32,882 nucleotides of DNA from Thermoleophilia bacterium (GCA_016933475.1 JAFGAW010000048.1:1-32882), one strand, 5' to 3'. Counted from the first letter of the stretch, positions 7,633-16,245 are shown. The notes: a model not told the origin generated them from the sequence alone. Made by a program: numbers and translations.

Positions 7633-8913
7633 GTGAACTTCGAGACCTCTGCCCGCCTCTTCGAGGAGGCGCTCAGGTACATCCCGGGCGGCGTCAACTC
7701 GCCGGTGCGGGCGATGAAGGGCGTCGGCATGCCGCACCCGCTCTTCATCGCCAGGGCGCGCGGCGCCCACGTGTGGGACGCCGACGGCAACGAGTACGTC
7801 GACTTCGTCTCCTCCTGGGGGCCGATGATCCTCGGCTGGGGGCACCCCCAGGTCGTGCAACGCCTGCGCGCCGTGCTCGACGACGGGACCAGCTTCGGCG
7901 CCCCCACGGCGCTCGAGATCGAGCTCGCCCGGCTGATCTGCGAAGCCGTGCCGTCGATCGAGCTCGTCCGCATGGTCAACTCGGGCACCGAGGCCACGAT
8001 GAGCGCCGTGCGCGTCGCCCGCGGCGCGACCGGGCGCGAGAAGATCGTCAAGTTCGTCGGCTGCTACCACGGGCACTCGGACGCCTTCCTCGCCGCCGCC
8101 GGCAGCGGCGTGCTCACGCTCTCGCTGCCCGACAGCCCCGGCGTGACCCGGGGGACGACGGCCGACACCCTGCTCCTCGAGTACAACGATGTCGCCGGCC
8201 TCGAGGCGCTCTTCGAGGAGCGCGGCGAGGAGATCGCCTGCCTGATCGTCGAGCCGGTCGCCGGCAACATGGGCGTCGTGCCGCCGGCGCCCGGGTTCCT
8301 CGAGACGGCACGCCGCCTCTGCACCGAGTACGACGCCGTGCTCGTCTTCGACGAGGTCATCACCGGCTTCAGGGTCGCCTGGGGCGGCGCGCAGGAGCGC
8401 TTCGGGGTCATCCCCGACCTCACGACCCTGGGCAAGATCATCGGCGGCGGCCTGCCCGTCGGGGCCTTCGGCGGCCGCCGCGAACTCATGGAGACCGTCG
8501 CCCCGCTGGGCTCGACCTACCAGGCCGGCACGCTCGCCGGCAACCCGCTGGCGATGGTGGCCGGGGCCGCCACGCTCGGGGTGCTGTCGGAGCCCGGCGT
8601 GTACGAGGGCCTCGAGGCGCTGGCCGCGCGCGTCGAGAGCGGGCTTCGCGCGGCCGTCGGTGAGACCGCGGTCACGATCAACCGCGTCGGAGGGATGCTG
8701 ACGATGTTCTTCTGCGAGGGACCGGTCGCGAGCTGGGCCGACGCGAAGCGCGCCGACACGACCGCCTACGCGCGCTACCACCGGCACATGCTCGAGCACG
8801 GGGTCTACCTGGCACCGTCACAGTACGAGGCCACGATGGTCTCGCTCGCTCTGACCGATGACGACCTGCGCCGCGCGCAGGAGGCCACCGCCGCGTTCTT
8901 CGCGGCGGCCTGA
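7633..8913 (+). CDS. hemL: Glutamate-1-semialdehyde 2,1-aminomutase
   Basis: HemL isomerises glutamate-1-semialdehyde to 5-aminolevulinate, the last step of the C5 route and the source of HemB substrate. The 426-residue length is standard for this PLP fold-type I enzyme. The PLP lysine is Lys268 (TLGKIIGGGLPVGAFGG). Other hallmarks are YIPGGVNSPVRAMKGVG, MVNSGTEATMSAVRVARG, KFVGCYHGHSD, VFDEVITGFR and STYQAGTLAGNPLAM. The GTG start at 7633 follows a GGAGG site (7623-7627). The rex gene starts 14 bp after the stop. Presence of HemL implies glutamyl-tRNA reductase (HemA) elsewhere, as it is not in this window. Confidence 0.97.
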   Translation: MNFETSARLFEEALRYIPGGVNSPVRAMKGVGMPHPLFIARARGAHVWDADGNEYVDFVSSWGPMILGWGHPQVVQRLRAVLDDGTSFGAPTALEIELARLICEAVPSIELVRMVNSGTEATMSAVRVARGATGREKIVKFVGCYHGHSDAFLAAAGSGVLTLSLPDSPGVTRGTTADTLLLEYNDVAGLEALFEERGEEIACLIVEPVAGNMGVVPPAPGFLETARRLCTEYDAVLVFDEVITGFRVAWGGAQERFGVIPDLTTLGKIIGGGLPVGAFGGRRELMETVAPLGSTYQAGTLAGNPLAMVAGAATLGVLSEPGVYEGLEALAARVESGLRAAVGETAVTINRVGGMLTMFFCEGPVASWADAKRADTTAYARYHRHMLEHGVYLAPSQYEATMVSLALTDDDLRRAQEATAAFFAAA

Positions 8914-8927
8914 GGAGGGGGATAGGC

Positions 8928-9569
8928 GTGCGCAACGTCGACAGGAAGGACGTCCCGGCGGTCACCGTGCCGCGCCTCGCGCTGTACCTGCGCAAGCTTC
9001 GCGAGCTGCGTGCCCGTGGCGTCGATCGCGTCTCGTCCAAGGACCTCGCCGAGGCCATCGACCTCAACGCGGCGCAGATTCGCAAGGACTTCTCGTACTT
9101 CGGCGAGTTCGGGACGCGCGGCGTCGGCTACGAGGTCGACAGCCTCATCGACGTCATCACGCACTCGCTGGGCCTGCACCGCACGTGGAACGTCGCCATC
9201 ATCGGCGCCGGGCTGCTCGGCACGGCGCTGGCCCGCTACCGCGGTTTCGGCGAGCAGGGCTTCCATCTGGTGGCGATGTTCGACAGCTCGGCTACGGTCA
9301 TCGGCGCGAGCTACGGCGAGGGCCGCGTGCGCAGTGTCGCCGAGCTCGAGGAGTTCTGCGCCGAGGAGCGCGTCGACATCGCCGTCGTGACCGTCCCGGC
9401 GAGCGAGGCGCAGGCGACGATCGAGCGGCTCGTCGCCGCCGGGGTGCGGGCGATCCTCAACTTCGCCCCTGTACGCGTGCACACGCCCGACGGCGTGCTC
9501 GTGCGCCAGGTCGACCTGTCGAGCGAGCTCATGGCGCTCTCCTTCCACCTCGACCGCGAGTCCGACTGA
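8928..9569 (+). CDS. rex: Redox-sensing transcriptional repressor Rex
   Basis: Rex is a homodimeric repressor that senses the NADH/NAD+ ratio: it binds DNA at low NADH and leaves when NADH builds up. The 213-residue length is normal. Residues about 1-80 are the winged-helix DNA-binding domain, containing the family hallmark NAAQIRKDFSYFGEFGTRGVGY. From about residue 87 there is a Rossmann domain with NVAIIGAGLLGTALARY and the C-terminal swapped helix (SSELMALSFHL). The GTG start at 8928 has a strong GAGGAGGGG site. It is co-transcribed with hemL; in Streptomyces rex is likewise joined to heme genes (rex-hemACD). Probable targets are its own unit and respiratory genes. Confidence 0.96.
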   Translation: MRNVDRKDVPAVTVPRLALYLRKLRELRARGVDRVSSKDLAEAIDLNAAQIRKDFSYFGEFGTRGVGYEVDSLIDVITHSLGLHRTWNVAIIGAGLLGTALARYRGFGEQGFHLVAMFDSSATVIGASYGEGRVRSVAELEEFCAEERVDIAVVTVPASEAQATIERLVAAGVRAILNFAPVRVHTPDGVLVRQVDLSSELMALSFHLDRESD

Positions 9570-9651
9570 CGCAGGGCGCATCCCGAGGAGCCCGTCCGTC
9601 ACTTCCGGCGGCACGACGGCCTTCGCGCCCGCGCCGCGGCCGCAGCTTGTC

Positions 9652-9660
9652 TGCTACTCT
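9652..9660 (+). promoter_or_regulatory. Possible extended -10 promoter for the BMP transporter operon
   Basis: TGCTACTCT (9652-9660) is a TGn-TAnnnT extended -10 element in the 124-bp gap after rex, 33 bp before the ATG at 9694. No good -35 box is visible. Confidence 0.3.
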
Positions 9661-9693
9661 CTGAAGCTCAGGCACGGGACGCGGGAGGCATCG

Positions 9694-10779
9694 ATGCGCA
9701 CAGGTAGGATCCGGAGGAGATCCGGCTCGGCGCTCGTCCTGACGCTGGCGGCCGTTGCGATCACGGCCCTCGGGTGTGGCGGGCGCGAGGAGACGCCGGC
9801 GTCCACGAGCGGCGACGGCGTCAAGGTGACCAAGGTCGCCATCATCGCCCCGGAGAAGGCGAACGATTTCGGCTGGAATCAGCAGGGCGTCGAGGGCGTC
9901 AGGTCGGCCGCCGCGTCGGCGGCCGCCGAGTGCATCGTGCAGGACGGCGCCGGCTACGGCGACATCACGCCGATCCTGAACCAGGTCGCCGCGGAGCAGC
10001 CGCAGCTCATCTTCGCCTGGGCCAGTGGCTACAACACGGTCGCCCCCCAGGTCGCCCGCGAGACGCGGATCCCCACGGTCATCATCGGCGCGGGCGACGA
10101 GGCCAACACGCCCGGGCTGGTGACTGACCTCGAGACGCACGCACAGCACGGGTCGTACCTGGCGGGCATCCTCGCGGCGCGCATGACCAGGTCCGGGACC
10201 GTCGCCATCGTGGTCTCGGCCGAGGACGAGAACTGGACCAAGATGTCCGGCGGCTTCATCGCCGGCGTGCGCGACACCGACCCCGGCACCAAGATCCTCT
10301 ACGTGCAGATCGGGCAAGCCGGGTACGCCGACGCGGCCGGTGGCAAGCGGGTCACCCAGAGCGCGATCGCCGGCGGCGCGGACGTCATCTTCGGCATGGG
10401 CGACGGCTCCTCGTTCGGCATGCTGCAGGCCTGCGAGACCGCGGATCCGCCTGCGGGCTCCGAGAAGGTGTGGTTCATCGACGTGATCGGCGACAAGACG
10501 TCGCTCGACGAGGAGGGCGTCTATCTCTCCTCCGTCCACTGGGACTTCACGAGCATCGACCGGCTGGCCATCGAGCAGGTCGAAGCCGGCACGTTCGGGA
10601 GAGCGACCTACTACCTCGGTCTCGACAACGGCATCTCGCTGCTCAAGACCGCATGGATCCCCGACGGCGTGTGGGCGGAGGTCGAAGCCGCCCGGCAGGG
10701 CATCGGCGACGGCTCCATCGAGGTGCCGCTGACCAGGACCGAGAAGGACGTCCAGGCGCTCCTCAAGTCCGGAGAGTGA
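9694..10779 (+). CDS. BMP family ABC transporter substrate-binding lipoprotein
   Basis: A 361-residue lipoprotein of the BMP/Med (PnrA-like) family, the ligand-binding part of nucleoside-type ABC importers. Arg-rich N-terminus, hydrophobic segment (about 13-26) and ALGC lipobox with Cys28 as the probable acylated residue. The mature part starts KVAIIAPEKANDFGWNQQG, a typical BMP opening, followed by periplasmic-binding-protein features such as LIFAWASGYN and ADVIFGMGDGSS. The GTG/ATG choice is clear: ATG at 9694 has GGGAGG at 9683-9688. It heads a four-gene transporter unit with an aminotransferase at the end. Ligand likely a nucleoside, purine base or purine-derived ureide; the family call is sure, the ligand is inferred. 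Confidence 0.92.
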   Translation: MRTGRIRRRSGSALVLTLAAVAITALGCGGREETPASTSGDGVKVTKVAIIAPEKANDFGWNQQGVEGVRSAAASAAAECIVQDGAGYGDITPILNQVAAEQPQLIFAWASGYNTVAPQVARETRIPTVIIGAGDEANTPGLVTDLETHAQHGSYLAGILAARMTRSGTVAIVVSAEDENWTKMSGGFIAGVRDTDPGTKILYVQIGQAGYADAAGGKRVTQSAIAGGADVIFGMGDGSSFGMLQACETADPPAGSEKVWFIDVIGDKTSLDEEGVYLSSVHWDFTSIDRLAIEQVEAGTFGRATYYLGLDNGISLLKTAWIPDGVWAEVEAARQGIGDGSIEVPLTRTEKDVQALLKSGE

Positions 10780-10781
10780 TC

Positions 10782-12362
10782 GTGGGAGAGGCGCCGGCGG
10801 CCGTCGAGCTCCGCGGCATCTCCAAGTCCTTCCCGGGGGTGCTCGCGAACGACGAGGTGAGCCTCGTGGTACGTCGTGGCGAGGTCCACTGTCTTCTCGG
10901 GGAGAACGGCGCCGGCAAGTCGACGCTCATGAACGTGCTGGCCGGTGTCCATCGACCGGACGAGGGAGAGATCCGTGTCGCCGGCCGCCGGGTCACGATC
11001 GGGTGCCCCCGGGATGCCATCGACCTCGGCATCGGGATGGTCCACCAGCACAGCAGCCTGATCGCCGTCTTCACCGTGCTCGAGAACCTGCTGCTGGGCC
11101 GGGGAGAAGGTCTGCGCCTGAAGACCGGCGAGGCGCTGGCGGCTCTCGAAGAGTTCTCGGCCCTGCTCGGCGTCGCCGTGGACCCGTGGGTCCAGGTCGG
11201 ACGGCTCTCTCTCGGCGAGCAGCAGCAGTTGGAGATCATCAGGGCCTTGTGGCGCGGCTCCCGGGTCCTCATCCTGGATGAGCCCACCTCGATGCTGACG
11301 CCGAAGGGTGTCGAGGACCTGCAGCGGGTGCTCGCGCAGCTGACGCGCCAGGGGCTCGCGGTCATCTTCATCACGCACAAGCTGCGCGAGGCCTTCGACA
11401 TCGGCGACCGTGTGTCCGTCCTTCGCCGGGGCCGCCTCGCGGGCACGATCGACGAGGCGACGATGAGGGGAGGGACCTTCGCGGAGCTCAAGCAGATGGT
11501 CGTCGAGCTCATGTTCCCCGGCGAGGCCGCTCGTCTCGCCCGGGTCGCCGAGATCCGCGGGTTCGAGGGTCCGGCGCGTCGCAGCAGGCGCCCGGCCGCC
11601 GGACCGCCCCTGCTCGAACTCTCCGACGTTCTCATCCCCGGTGCGCGTGGCGAGGTGGGCATCGATGAACCGCTCTCGCTCGCCGTGCACGCCGGCGAGG
11701 TCGTCGGCGTCGCCGGTGTCGACGGCAACGGGCAGCGGCCTCTCGCCGAGGGCATCGCCGGCCAGCGGCGCGCCGCCGCCGGCGACATCAGGCTTGCCGG
11801 CACCACCGTCCGCGCGCTCAGCATCGGCGCCCGCCAGCGCCTGGGTCTGCGCTACGTCACCGACGATCGTCTCGGCGAGGGCGTCGCGCCGCCGCTGAGT
11901 GTCGCCCTCAACCTCGTGAGCAAGCGCATCGGCGCGCCGCCCTTCTGGGTGCACGGCCGGACGAAGAAGGCGGCTATCGAGCGGCATGCCCGCGCGCTGG
12001 TGGAGGAGTACGACATCATGACGCCCACGCTGGACACGCCGGCGGGCTCCCTCTCGGGGGGCACCCTCCAGAAGATCGTCGTGGCCAGGGAACTCTCGTT
12101 CAGCCCGAAGGTCGTCGTCTTCAACAAGCCGACCCACGGGCTCGATGTGAAGACCACCGCCATGGTGAGAGACCGGATCGGACGGCTGGTCGAGGGCGGA
12201 GAGGCCGGGGCCCTCGTGATCTCCACCGACCTCGAAGAGCTGCTCGAGCTGTGCGACCGGGTCGCCGTGCTGTCCCGCGGCCGGCTGATGGGCGTCGTCG
12301 AGAACGTGCCGGGCGCCGAGCAGGAAATCGGCGCTCTCATGATCGGCGGCGGCGATGAGTGA
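10782..12362 (+). CDS. ABC transporter ATP-binding protein (two ABC domains, nucleoside/sugar type)
   Basis: A 526-residue double ATPase of the RbsA/NupO type that powers the import system. Domain 1 (about 5-250) is complete: Walker A GENGAGKST (40-48), signature LSLGEQQQLEII, Walker B LILDEPTSMLT and the His-loop IFITHK. Domain 2 (about 280-520) has a degenerate Walker A (GVDGNGQRPL), an intact LSGGTLQKIVVAREL signature and a Walker B ending in N448-K449 (VVVFNKPTHGLD) instead of D-E, so only one site is likely to hydrolyse ATP, as is usual in this family. GTG 10782 begins 2 bp after the substrate-binding gene and has GGAGAG at 10771-10776; the frame is open further upstream (to 10470) but that part lies inside the preceding gene. 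Confidence 0.93.
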   Translation: MGEAPAAVELRGISKSFPGVLANDEVSLVVRRGEVHCLLGENGAGKSTLMNVLAGVHRPDEGEIRVAGRRVTIGCPRDAIDLGIGMVHQHSSLIAVFTVLENLLLGRGEGLRLKTGEALAALEEFSALLGVAVDPWVQVGRLSLGEQQQLEIIRALWRGSRVLILDEPTSMLTPKGVEDLQRVLAQLTRQGLAVIFITHKLREAFDIGDRVSVLRRGRLAGTIDEATMRGGTFAELKQMVVELMFPGEAARLARVAEIRGFEGPARRSRRPAAGPPLLELSDVLIPGARGEVGIDEPLSLAVHAGEVVGVAGVDGNGQRPLAEGIAGQRRAAAGDIRLAGTTVRALSIGARQRLGLRYVTDDRLGEGVAPPLSVALNLVSKRIGAPPFWVHGRTKKAAIERHARALVEEYDIMTPTLDTPAGSLSGGTLQKIVVARELSFSPKVVVFNKPTHGLDVKTTAMVRDRIGRLVEGGEAGALVISTDLEELLELCDRVAVLSRGRLMGVVENVPGAEQEIGALMIGGGDE

Positions 12363-13479
12363 GCCTGAGACGCGCGTCGCCTCGCCGCCGCCCGCCGCCT
12401 CGGTCAAGGTGCTGAGTGGCGTCTGGCGCGGGCTTGGGCCTATCGTGTACGCGCTCGTCGCCGGGGGCGTCCTGTTGCTCTTGATGGGCCGTGACCCGAT
12501 CGGCTTCTACGCGACGACGATCGAGAGCGGTCTGCTCTCGCAGACGGGGCTCGAGCAGAGCATCATCCGCATGGCTCCCCTGCTCCTCATGTCGGCAGGG
12601 CTCATCGTCGCCTTTCAGGCCGGTCTCTGGAACATCGGCGGCGACGGTCAGTTCCTCATCGCCGCAGCGGTCGTCGCGGGTCTCGGCGCGCCTCTCGTGG
12701 GAGTCTTGCCGTACTCGCTCGCACTCGCTCTGCTCTGCGTCATCGGGTTCGTCGCCGGCGCCGCCTGGACGATCGTCCCCTCGGTCTTGAAGGCGTGGTA
12801 CGGCGTGAACGAGATCATCACCACGCTGATGGTCGGCTTCATCGGCATCAGGCTGGCCAACCTCCTGATCAAAGGGCCGTTCCTGAGCGACCGGTCGCTC
12901 GTCCCTCAGACCGACGTGATCCCTTTCAAGTACCTGTTGCCGTACCTTCCGGGGACGCGCATCCACCTCGGCATCGTGGTCGCCCTCGCTGTGCTGGCGG
13001 CCGTCCACTACATGCAGACCCGCACGAGCTACGGCCTGAGCCTGCGGATGCTCGGCGCCAGCCCCAAAGCCGCTGCGCACGCCGGCCTCGACGTGAAGCG
13101 CGACATCGTGACCGCGTTCGGTCTGAGCGGCGGCCTGATAGGGCTGGCGGCCGCCGTCGAGGTCCTGGGCGTGTGGGGCTATGTCCGCGCCGACTGGAAC
13201 CCGGCGTTCGGGCTGACGCTCTTCGCCCTCGTCTTCCTCGCCCGCCTGAACGTCAAGCTCGTGATCCCGCTGGTCGGGTTCTTCGCCGTACTCTCCATCG
13301 GCGGCCACGAGGCCGCGCGCCGAGCCGGCCTGCCCAACGACTTCCTGCTGCTGCTGATCGGGCTGATCCTGTTCTTCATGGTCTTCACCGAGTGGGCCAG
13401 GACGAAGGGATGGACGGCCGGCATGCGGCTCCGGGCGGCGGGGCGGACCTCGCAGCGAGAGGCAGCGCTCGATGAGTAG
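12355..13479 (+). CDS. ABC transporter permease (BPD_transp_2, nucleoside type)
   Basis: A 374-residue membrane permease with about 8-10 predicted helices, the first of the two membrane subunits of the importer. Family hallmarks include LLLMSAGLIVAFQAGLWNIG, then GDGQFLIAAAV, and the cytoplasmic EAA-like coupling loop MLGASPKAAAHAGLDVKRDI. The gene overlaps the ATPase gene by 8 bp, and the next permease gene overlaps its end by 8 bp, so all are translated from one message. The first ~20 residues are polar and likely cytoplasmic. Confidence 0.92.
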   Translation: MSEPETRVASPPPAASVKVLSGVWRGLGPIVYALVAGGVLLLLMGRDPIGFYATTIESGLLSQTGLEQSIIRMAPLLLMSAGLIVAFQAGLWNIGGDGQFLIAAAVVAGLGAPLVGVLPYSLALALLCVIGFVAGAAWTIVPSVLKAWYGVNEIITTLMVGFIGIRLANLLIKGPFLSDRSLVPQTDVIPFKYLLPYLPGTRIHLGIVVALAVLAAVHYMQTRTSYGLSLRMLGASPKAAAHAGLDVKRDIVTAFGLSGGLIGLAAAVEVLGVWGYVRADWNPAFGLTLFALVFLARLNVKLVIPLVGFFAVLSIGGHEAARRAGLPNDFLLLLIGLILFFMVFTEWARTKGWTAGMRLRAAGRTSQREAALDE

Positions 13480-14407
13480 TCTGCTCACGAGCGAGTTCCT
13501 CGCGGCACTCCTCTCGGGCGCCGTCATCGCCGGGGCGCCTCTCCTGTTCGCTGCGCTGGGGGAGACCGTCTCCGAGCAGGGTGGGGTCCTCAACATCGGC
13601 CTCGAAGGCATGATGCTCTTCGGTGCGTATGGGGGGTTCGTGGTCGCGCACTGGACGGGGTCCTCCTGGATCGGCTTTCTGGCGGCGATCGTCGCCGGTC
13701 TGCTGGTCGCCCTGCTCATGGTGGTCTTCTGCGTGCGTATGGGGCGCGACCAGATCGTCGTGGGCATCGCGATCCTGCTCGCCGTCGAGGGCCTTACCAG
13801 TCTGCTGCACGCGGCGCAGTTCGGCACGAGCTACCCGCGCCTGGGCGCGGTCCCGACGGTCCGCGTGCCGTGGCTCGCCGACGTACCGGTGGTGGGCCCG
13901 AGCTTGTTCGGCCAACCGGCGATCGTCTACATCGGCATCGCTCTCGTCGTCGTCGTCTGGTGGGTGCTCTCCCGCACCAACCCCGGCCTGCACCTGAGGG
14001 CCGCCGGTTGGAAGCCGGCGGCCCTCGACAACGCAGGCGTCGACGTGCTCAGGGTGCGCACGGTCGCCGTCCTCGTCACCGGCGCGCTCGCCGGTCTCGG
14101 TGGCGGCTATATGGCGATCGTCGTGGCCGGCGTCTTCGTGCCGTTCATGACCGGCGGCATGGGCTTCATCGCCATCGTCATCGCCATGCTGGGCAGGGGG
14201 CGGCCTCTGTGGGTCGCGGTGGGCGCGTTCCTGTTCGGGATCGCCCTGTCGAGCGCGACCTCTCTGCAGCTCGCGGGCGTCAACGTGCCGACCGACGTCG
14301 TCCAGATGCTACCGTTCGTCACCGTCATACTGGCGCTCATCATCTTCGCGCGTCAGTCGTATCTGCCGTCGGCTCTCGCGACCCCGTACGTGAGGGGTAG
14401 GCGTTGA
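13472..14407 (+). CDS. ABC transporter permease (BPD_transp_2, nucleoside type)
   Basis: A 311-residue second permease with about 8-9 helices. Hallmarks are APLLFAALGETVSEQGGVLN followed by IGLEGMMLFGAYGGF at the N-terminus, and the coupling loop LHLRAAGWKPAALDNAGVDV. It pairs with the 374-residue permease to form the pore. ATG at 13472 overlaps the previous stop by 8 bp. The following aminotransferase gene starts 25 bp downstream with its own AAGGGGAGAGAG ribosome site. Confidence 0.92.
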   Translation: MSSLLTSEFLAALLSGAVIAGAPLLFAALGETVSEQGGVLNIGLEGMMLFGAYGGFVVAHWTGSSWIGFLAAIVAGLLVALLMVVFCVRMGRDQIVVGIAILLAVEGLTSLLHAAQFGTSYPRLGAVPTVRVPWLADVPVVGPSLFGQPAIVYIGIALVVVVWWVLSRTNPGLHLRAAGWKPAALDNAGVDVLRVRTVAVLVTGALAGLGGGYMAIVVAGVFVPFMTGGMGFIAIVIAMLGRGRPLWVAVGAFLFGIALSSATSLQLAGVNVPTDVVQMLPFVTVILALIIFARQSYLPSALATPYVRGRR

Positions 14408-14432
14408 GCCGTCGCCGGCCAAGGGGAGAGAG

Positions 14433-15605
14433 ATGAGAGGGATCGCGCGTACCGCGGAGTTCATCATGACTGGCGGGCCGGTGGCGCTCTCCGATCGTGT
14501 CAGGAGCGCTCTCGGGGACCAGCTCCTCGTTCACTACTCCGATGAGTTCAGGTCGCTGTTCCGCGAGACGCAGCGGATGTTCGGGGCGTTCTTGCGCACG
14601 GACAACGACATCATCATGCTGCAGGGCGAGGCGCTGCTCGCGCTGGAGGCGGTCTCGGTCTCCGGTCTCGATCAGGGCGATGTCGTCGTGAACGTGGAGA
14701 GCGGTCACTACGGCGAGGGCAACCGCTACTTCCTCGAGAAGTACGGGGCGACTGCGGTCCCGGTGGCGACTGCCTGGGACACGATCGTCCAGCCGGAGCA
14801 ACTCGAGGCGGCGCTCGAGAATCACCCCGAGGCCCGGGTCCTCTGGCTGGTCCACTGCGAGACCCCCTGTGGCACGCAGTGCGACCTCGAGGCGCTCGCG
14901 ACAGTCGGCAAGGAGCACGGCTGTCTCGTCTGCGTCGACGCGGTCTCCAGCTCGGGCAGCACCGAGATCCGGACCGACGAGTGGGGGATCGACGTCATCA
15001 TCGTCGGTTCGCAGAAGGTCCTCGGCGCGCCTCCCGGCCTCAGCGCAATGGCTGTCTCCGAGGCCGCGTGGGAGCGTTTCCGCTCCGTCAGGGCGCCGAA
15101 CAGATACTCCTACTTCAGCATCCTGGACTGGAAGGAGCTCTGGCTCGAGAAGGAGATCTGGCCCTACACGCCCTCCGTCTCCGACGTGGCGGCGCTGCAC
15201 GCGGCGGTGAGCGAGTACCTCGAGCTCGGCCATGAGGAGCACTTCCGCCGCTACGCCGAGGTCGCGCGCGCCACGCGCGCCGGCGTGCGGGCCATGGGAC
15301 TCGAGCTCTGGCCGGACGAGGACGCGCATGCGTGCGACGTCGTCACGGCCGTCACCACGCCCGACGGCGTCGACGCTGAGGCACTGCGTCGCCACATGCG
15401 CGAGCAGTTCGGGGTGCTGATCTCGGGCAGCCTCGTCAACACGCCGATCCACGGCAAGCTCGTGAGGATCGGGCACATGGGCAAGACGTGCAGCCCGACG
15501 TACGCGGTCGCGGCGCTGACCGCGATGGGCTCGTGCCTGCGGCAGATGGGGTGTCCCGTCGACGTAGGGGCGGGCATCGAGGCCGTGCTGGCCGCTCTGG
15601 ACTGA
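14433..15605 (+). CDS. Class V aminotransferase, alanine/ureidoglycine-glyoxylate type (PucG-like)
   Basis: A 390-residue PLP enzyme of the class V group (serine/alanine-glyoxylate aminotransferase, PucG, pyridoxamine-pyruvate aminotransferase). Hallmarks: an N-terminal GGPVALSDRVRSALG, the substrate-loop ETPCGTQCDLEALA, the PLP aspartate in VCVDAVSS and the Schiff-base lysine Lys195 (GSQKVLGAPPGLS). These enzymes use glyoxylate or pyruvate as amino acceptor. Because it closes the BMP-type importer operon, a role in catabolism of an imported purine derivative (for example ureidoglycine plus glyoxylate) is attractive, but this is inferred from context; no other ureide gene is present. ATG 14433 has a strong ribosome site; an internal ATG at 14466 (MTGGPVALS) is an alternative start. 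Confidence 0.85.
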   Translation: MRGIARTAEFIMTGGPVALSDRVRSALGDQLLVHYSDEFRSLFRETQRMFGAFLRTDNDIIMLQGEALLALEAVSVSGLDQGDVVVNVESGHYGEGNRYFLEKYGATAVPVATAWDTIVQPEQLEAALENHPEARVLWLVHCETPCGTQCDLEALATVGKEHGCLVCVDAVSSSGSTEIRTDEWGIDVIIVGSQKVLGAPPGLSAMAVSEAAWERFRSVRAPNRYSYFSILDWKELWLEKEIWPYTPSVSDVAALHAAVSEYLELGHEEHFRRYAEVARATRAGVRAMGLELWPDEDAHACDVVTAVTTPDGVDAEALRRHMREQFGVLISGSLVNTPIHGKLVRIGHMGKTCSPTYAVAALTAMGSCLRQMGCPVDVGAGIEAVLAALD

Positions 15606-15619
15606 GGATCGGGGAAGCC

Positions 15620-16228
15620 GTGGAGCGAGGCATCGAACGCGTGCAGGCCTTGGTCTTTGAGACGGCCGAGGCGTTCGACCGGCGTCCCGAAGCGGCGCCG
15701 GTCCTGCGCTGGGGACTCCTGTACGCGGCGCTCACCGCATGGAGCGAGCGTGACATCAGCGCCCTCGAGCTCATGTACGAAGGCTACCTGCTGCACTACA
15801 GGGAGAGCCGCGTCGTCCAGTCTCCGGCCGGAGACCTCGAGACGGGGCTGCTGGCCGGCGACGTGTTCTACGCCCGAGGCTTGCGACTGATCGCCACGGC
15901 GGGCGATATCGACGCCGTGGTCCTGCTGACCCGTCTCATGTCGACGTGCTCCGTTCTACGCAGCATCGGGACCCCATTCGAAGCCGATGATGTACTCTGG
16001 GCGTCGGCGACGGCGGGTCTCGTGGCGCTGTCCTCGGAGGTCCCACGAGTCGACACGGTCAAGGTGTTCGACGACGTCGACGCCGGGCTCGAGCGGGGCG
16101 AAGACCTTGACATCGCCGCTCTGGCGCTCGCGGCGGCGCCGCGCCTGCGGCTGCCCGTCCCGGCGCCGCTCCTCGCCGAGCTCGAGAGCGTGGGCGACCG
16201 CGCCACGGCGCCGCACGACGGCGCGTGA
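15620..16228 (+). CDS. Hypothetical helical protein resembling heptaprenyl diphosphate synthase component I
   Basis: A protein of about 202 residues, predicted all-helical and soluble, not confidently assigned. The central part (GLLAGDVFYARGLRLIATAG, then DIDAVVLLTRLM) follows the pattern of the VLAGDYYSGLYY... region of HepS-type (HEPPP_synt_1) proteins, the non-catalytic partner of a trans-prenyl diphosphate synthase. No DDxxD motif is present, so it would not be catalytic. Position supports the idea: it is followed directly (GTGA overlap region) by ubiD and lies in a menaquinone locus that includes a catalytic prenyl synthase at 24559. The GTG start at 15620 sits after GGGGAAG; the frame is open further upstream but overlaps the aminotransferase gene. 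Alternative: an unrelated protein of the aminotransferase operon. Confidence 0.6.
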   Translation: MERGIERVQALVFETAEAFDRRPEAAPVLRWGLLYAALTAWSERDISALELMYEGYLLHYRESRVVQSPAGDLETGLLAGDVFYARGLRLIATAGDIDAVVLLTRLMSTCSVLRSIGTPFEADDVLWASATAGLVALSSEVPRVDTVKVFDDVDAGLERGEDLDIAALALAAAPRLRLPVPAPLLAELESVGDRATAPHDGA

Positions 16229-16245
16229 CACGACCGGAGGTGACG

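Noticed and set aside
9241-9560. Possible frameshift or extra domain at the end of rex
   Set aside because: Length and C-terminal helix are normal for Rex; the reading frame is intact.
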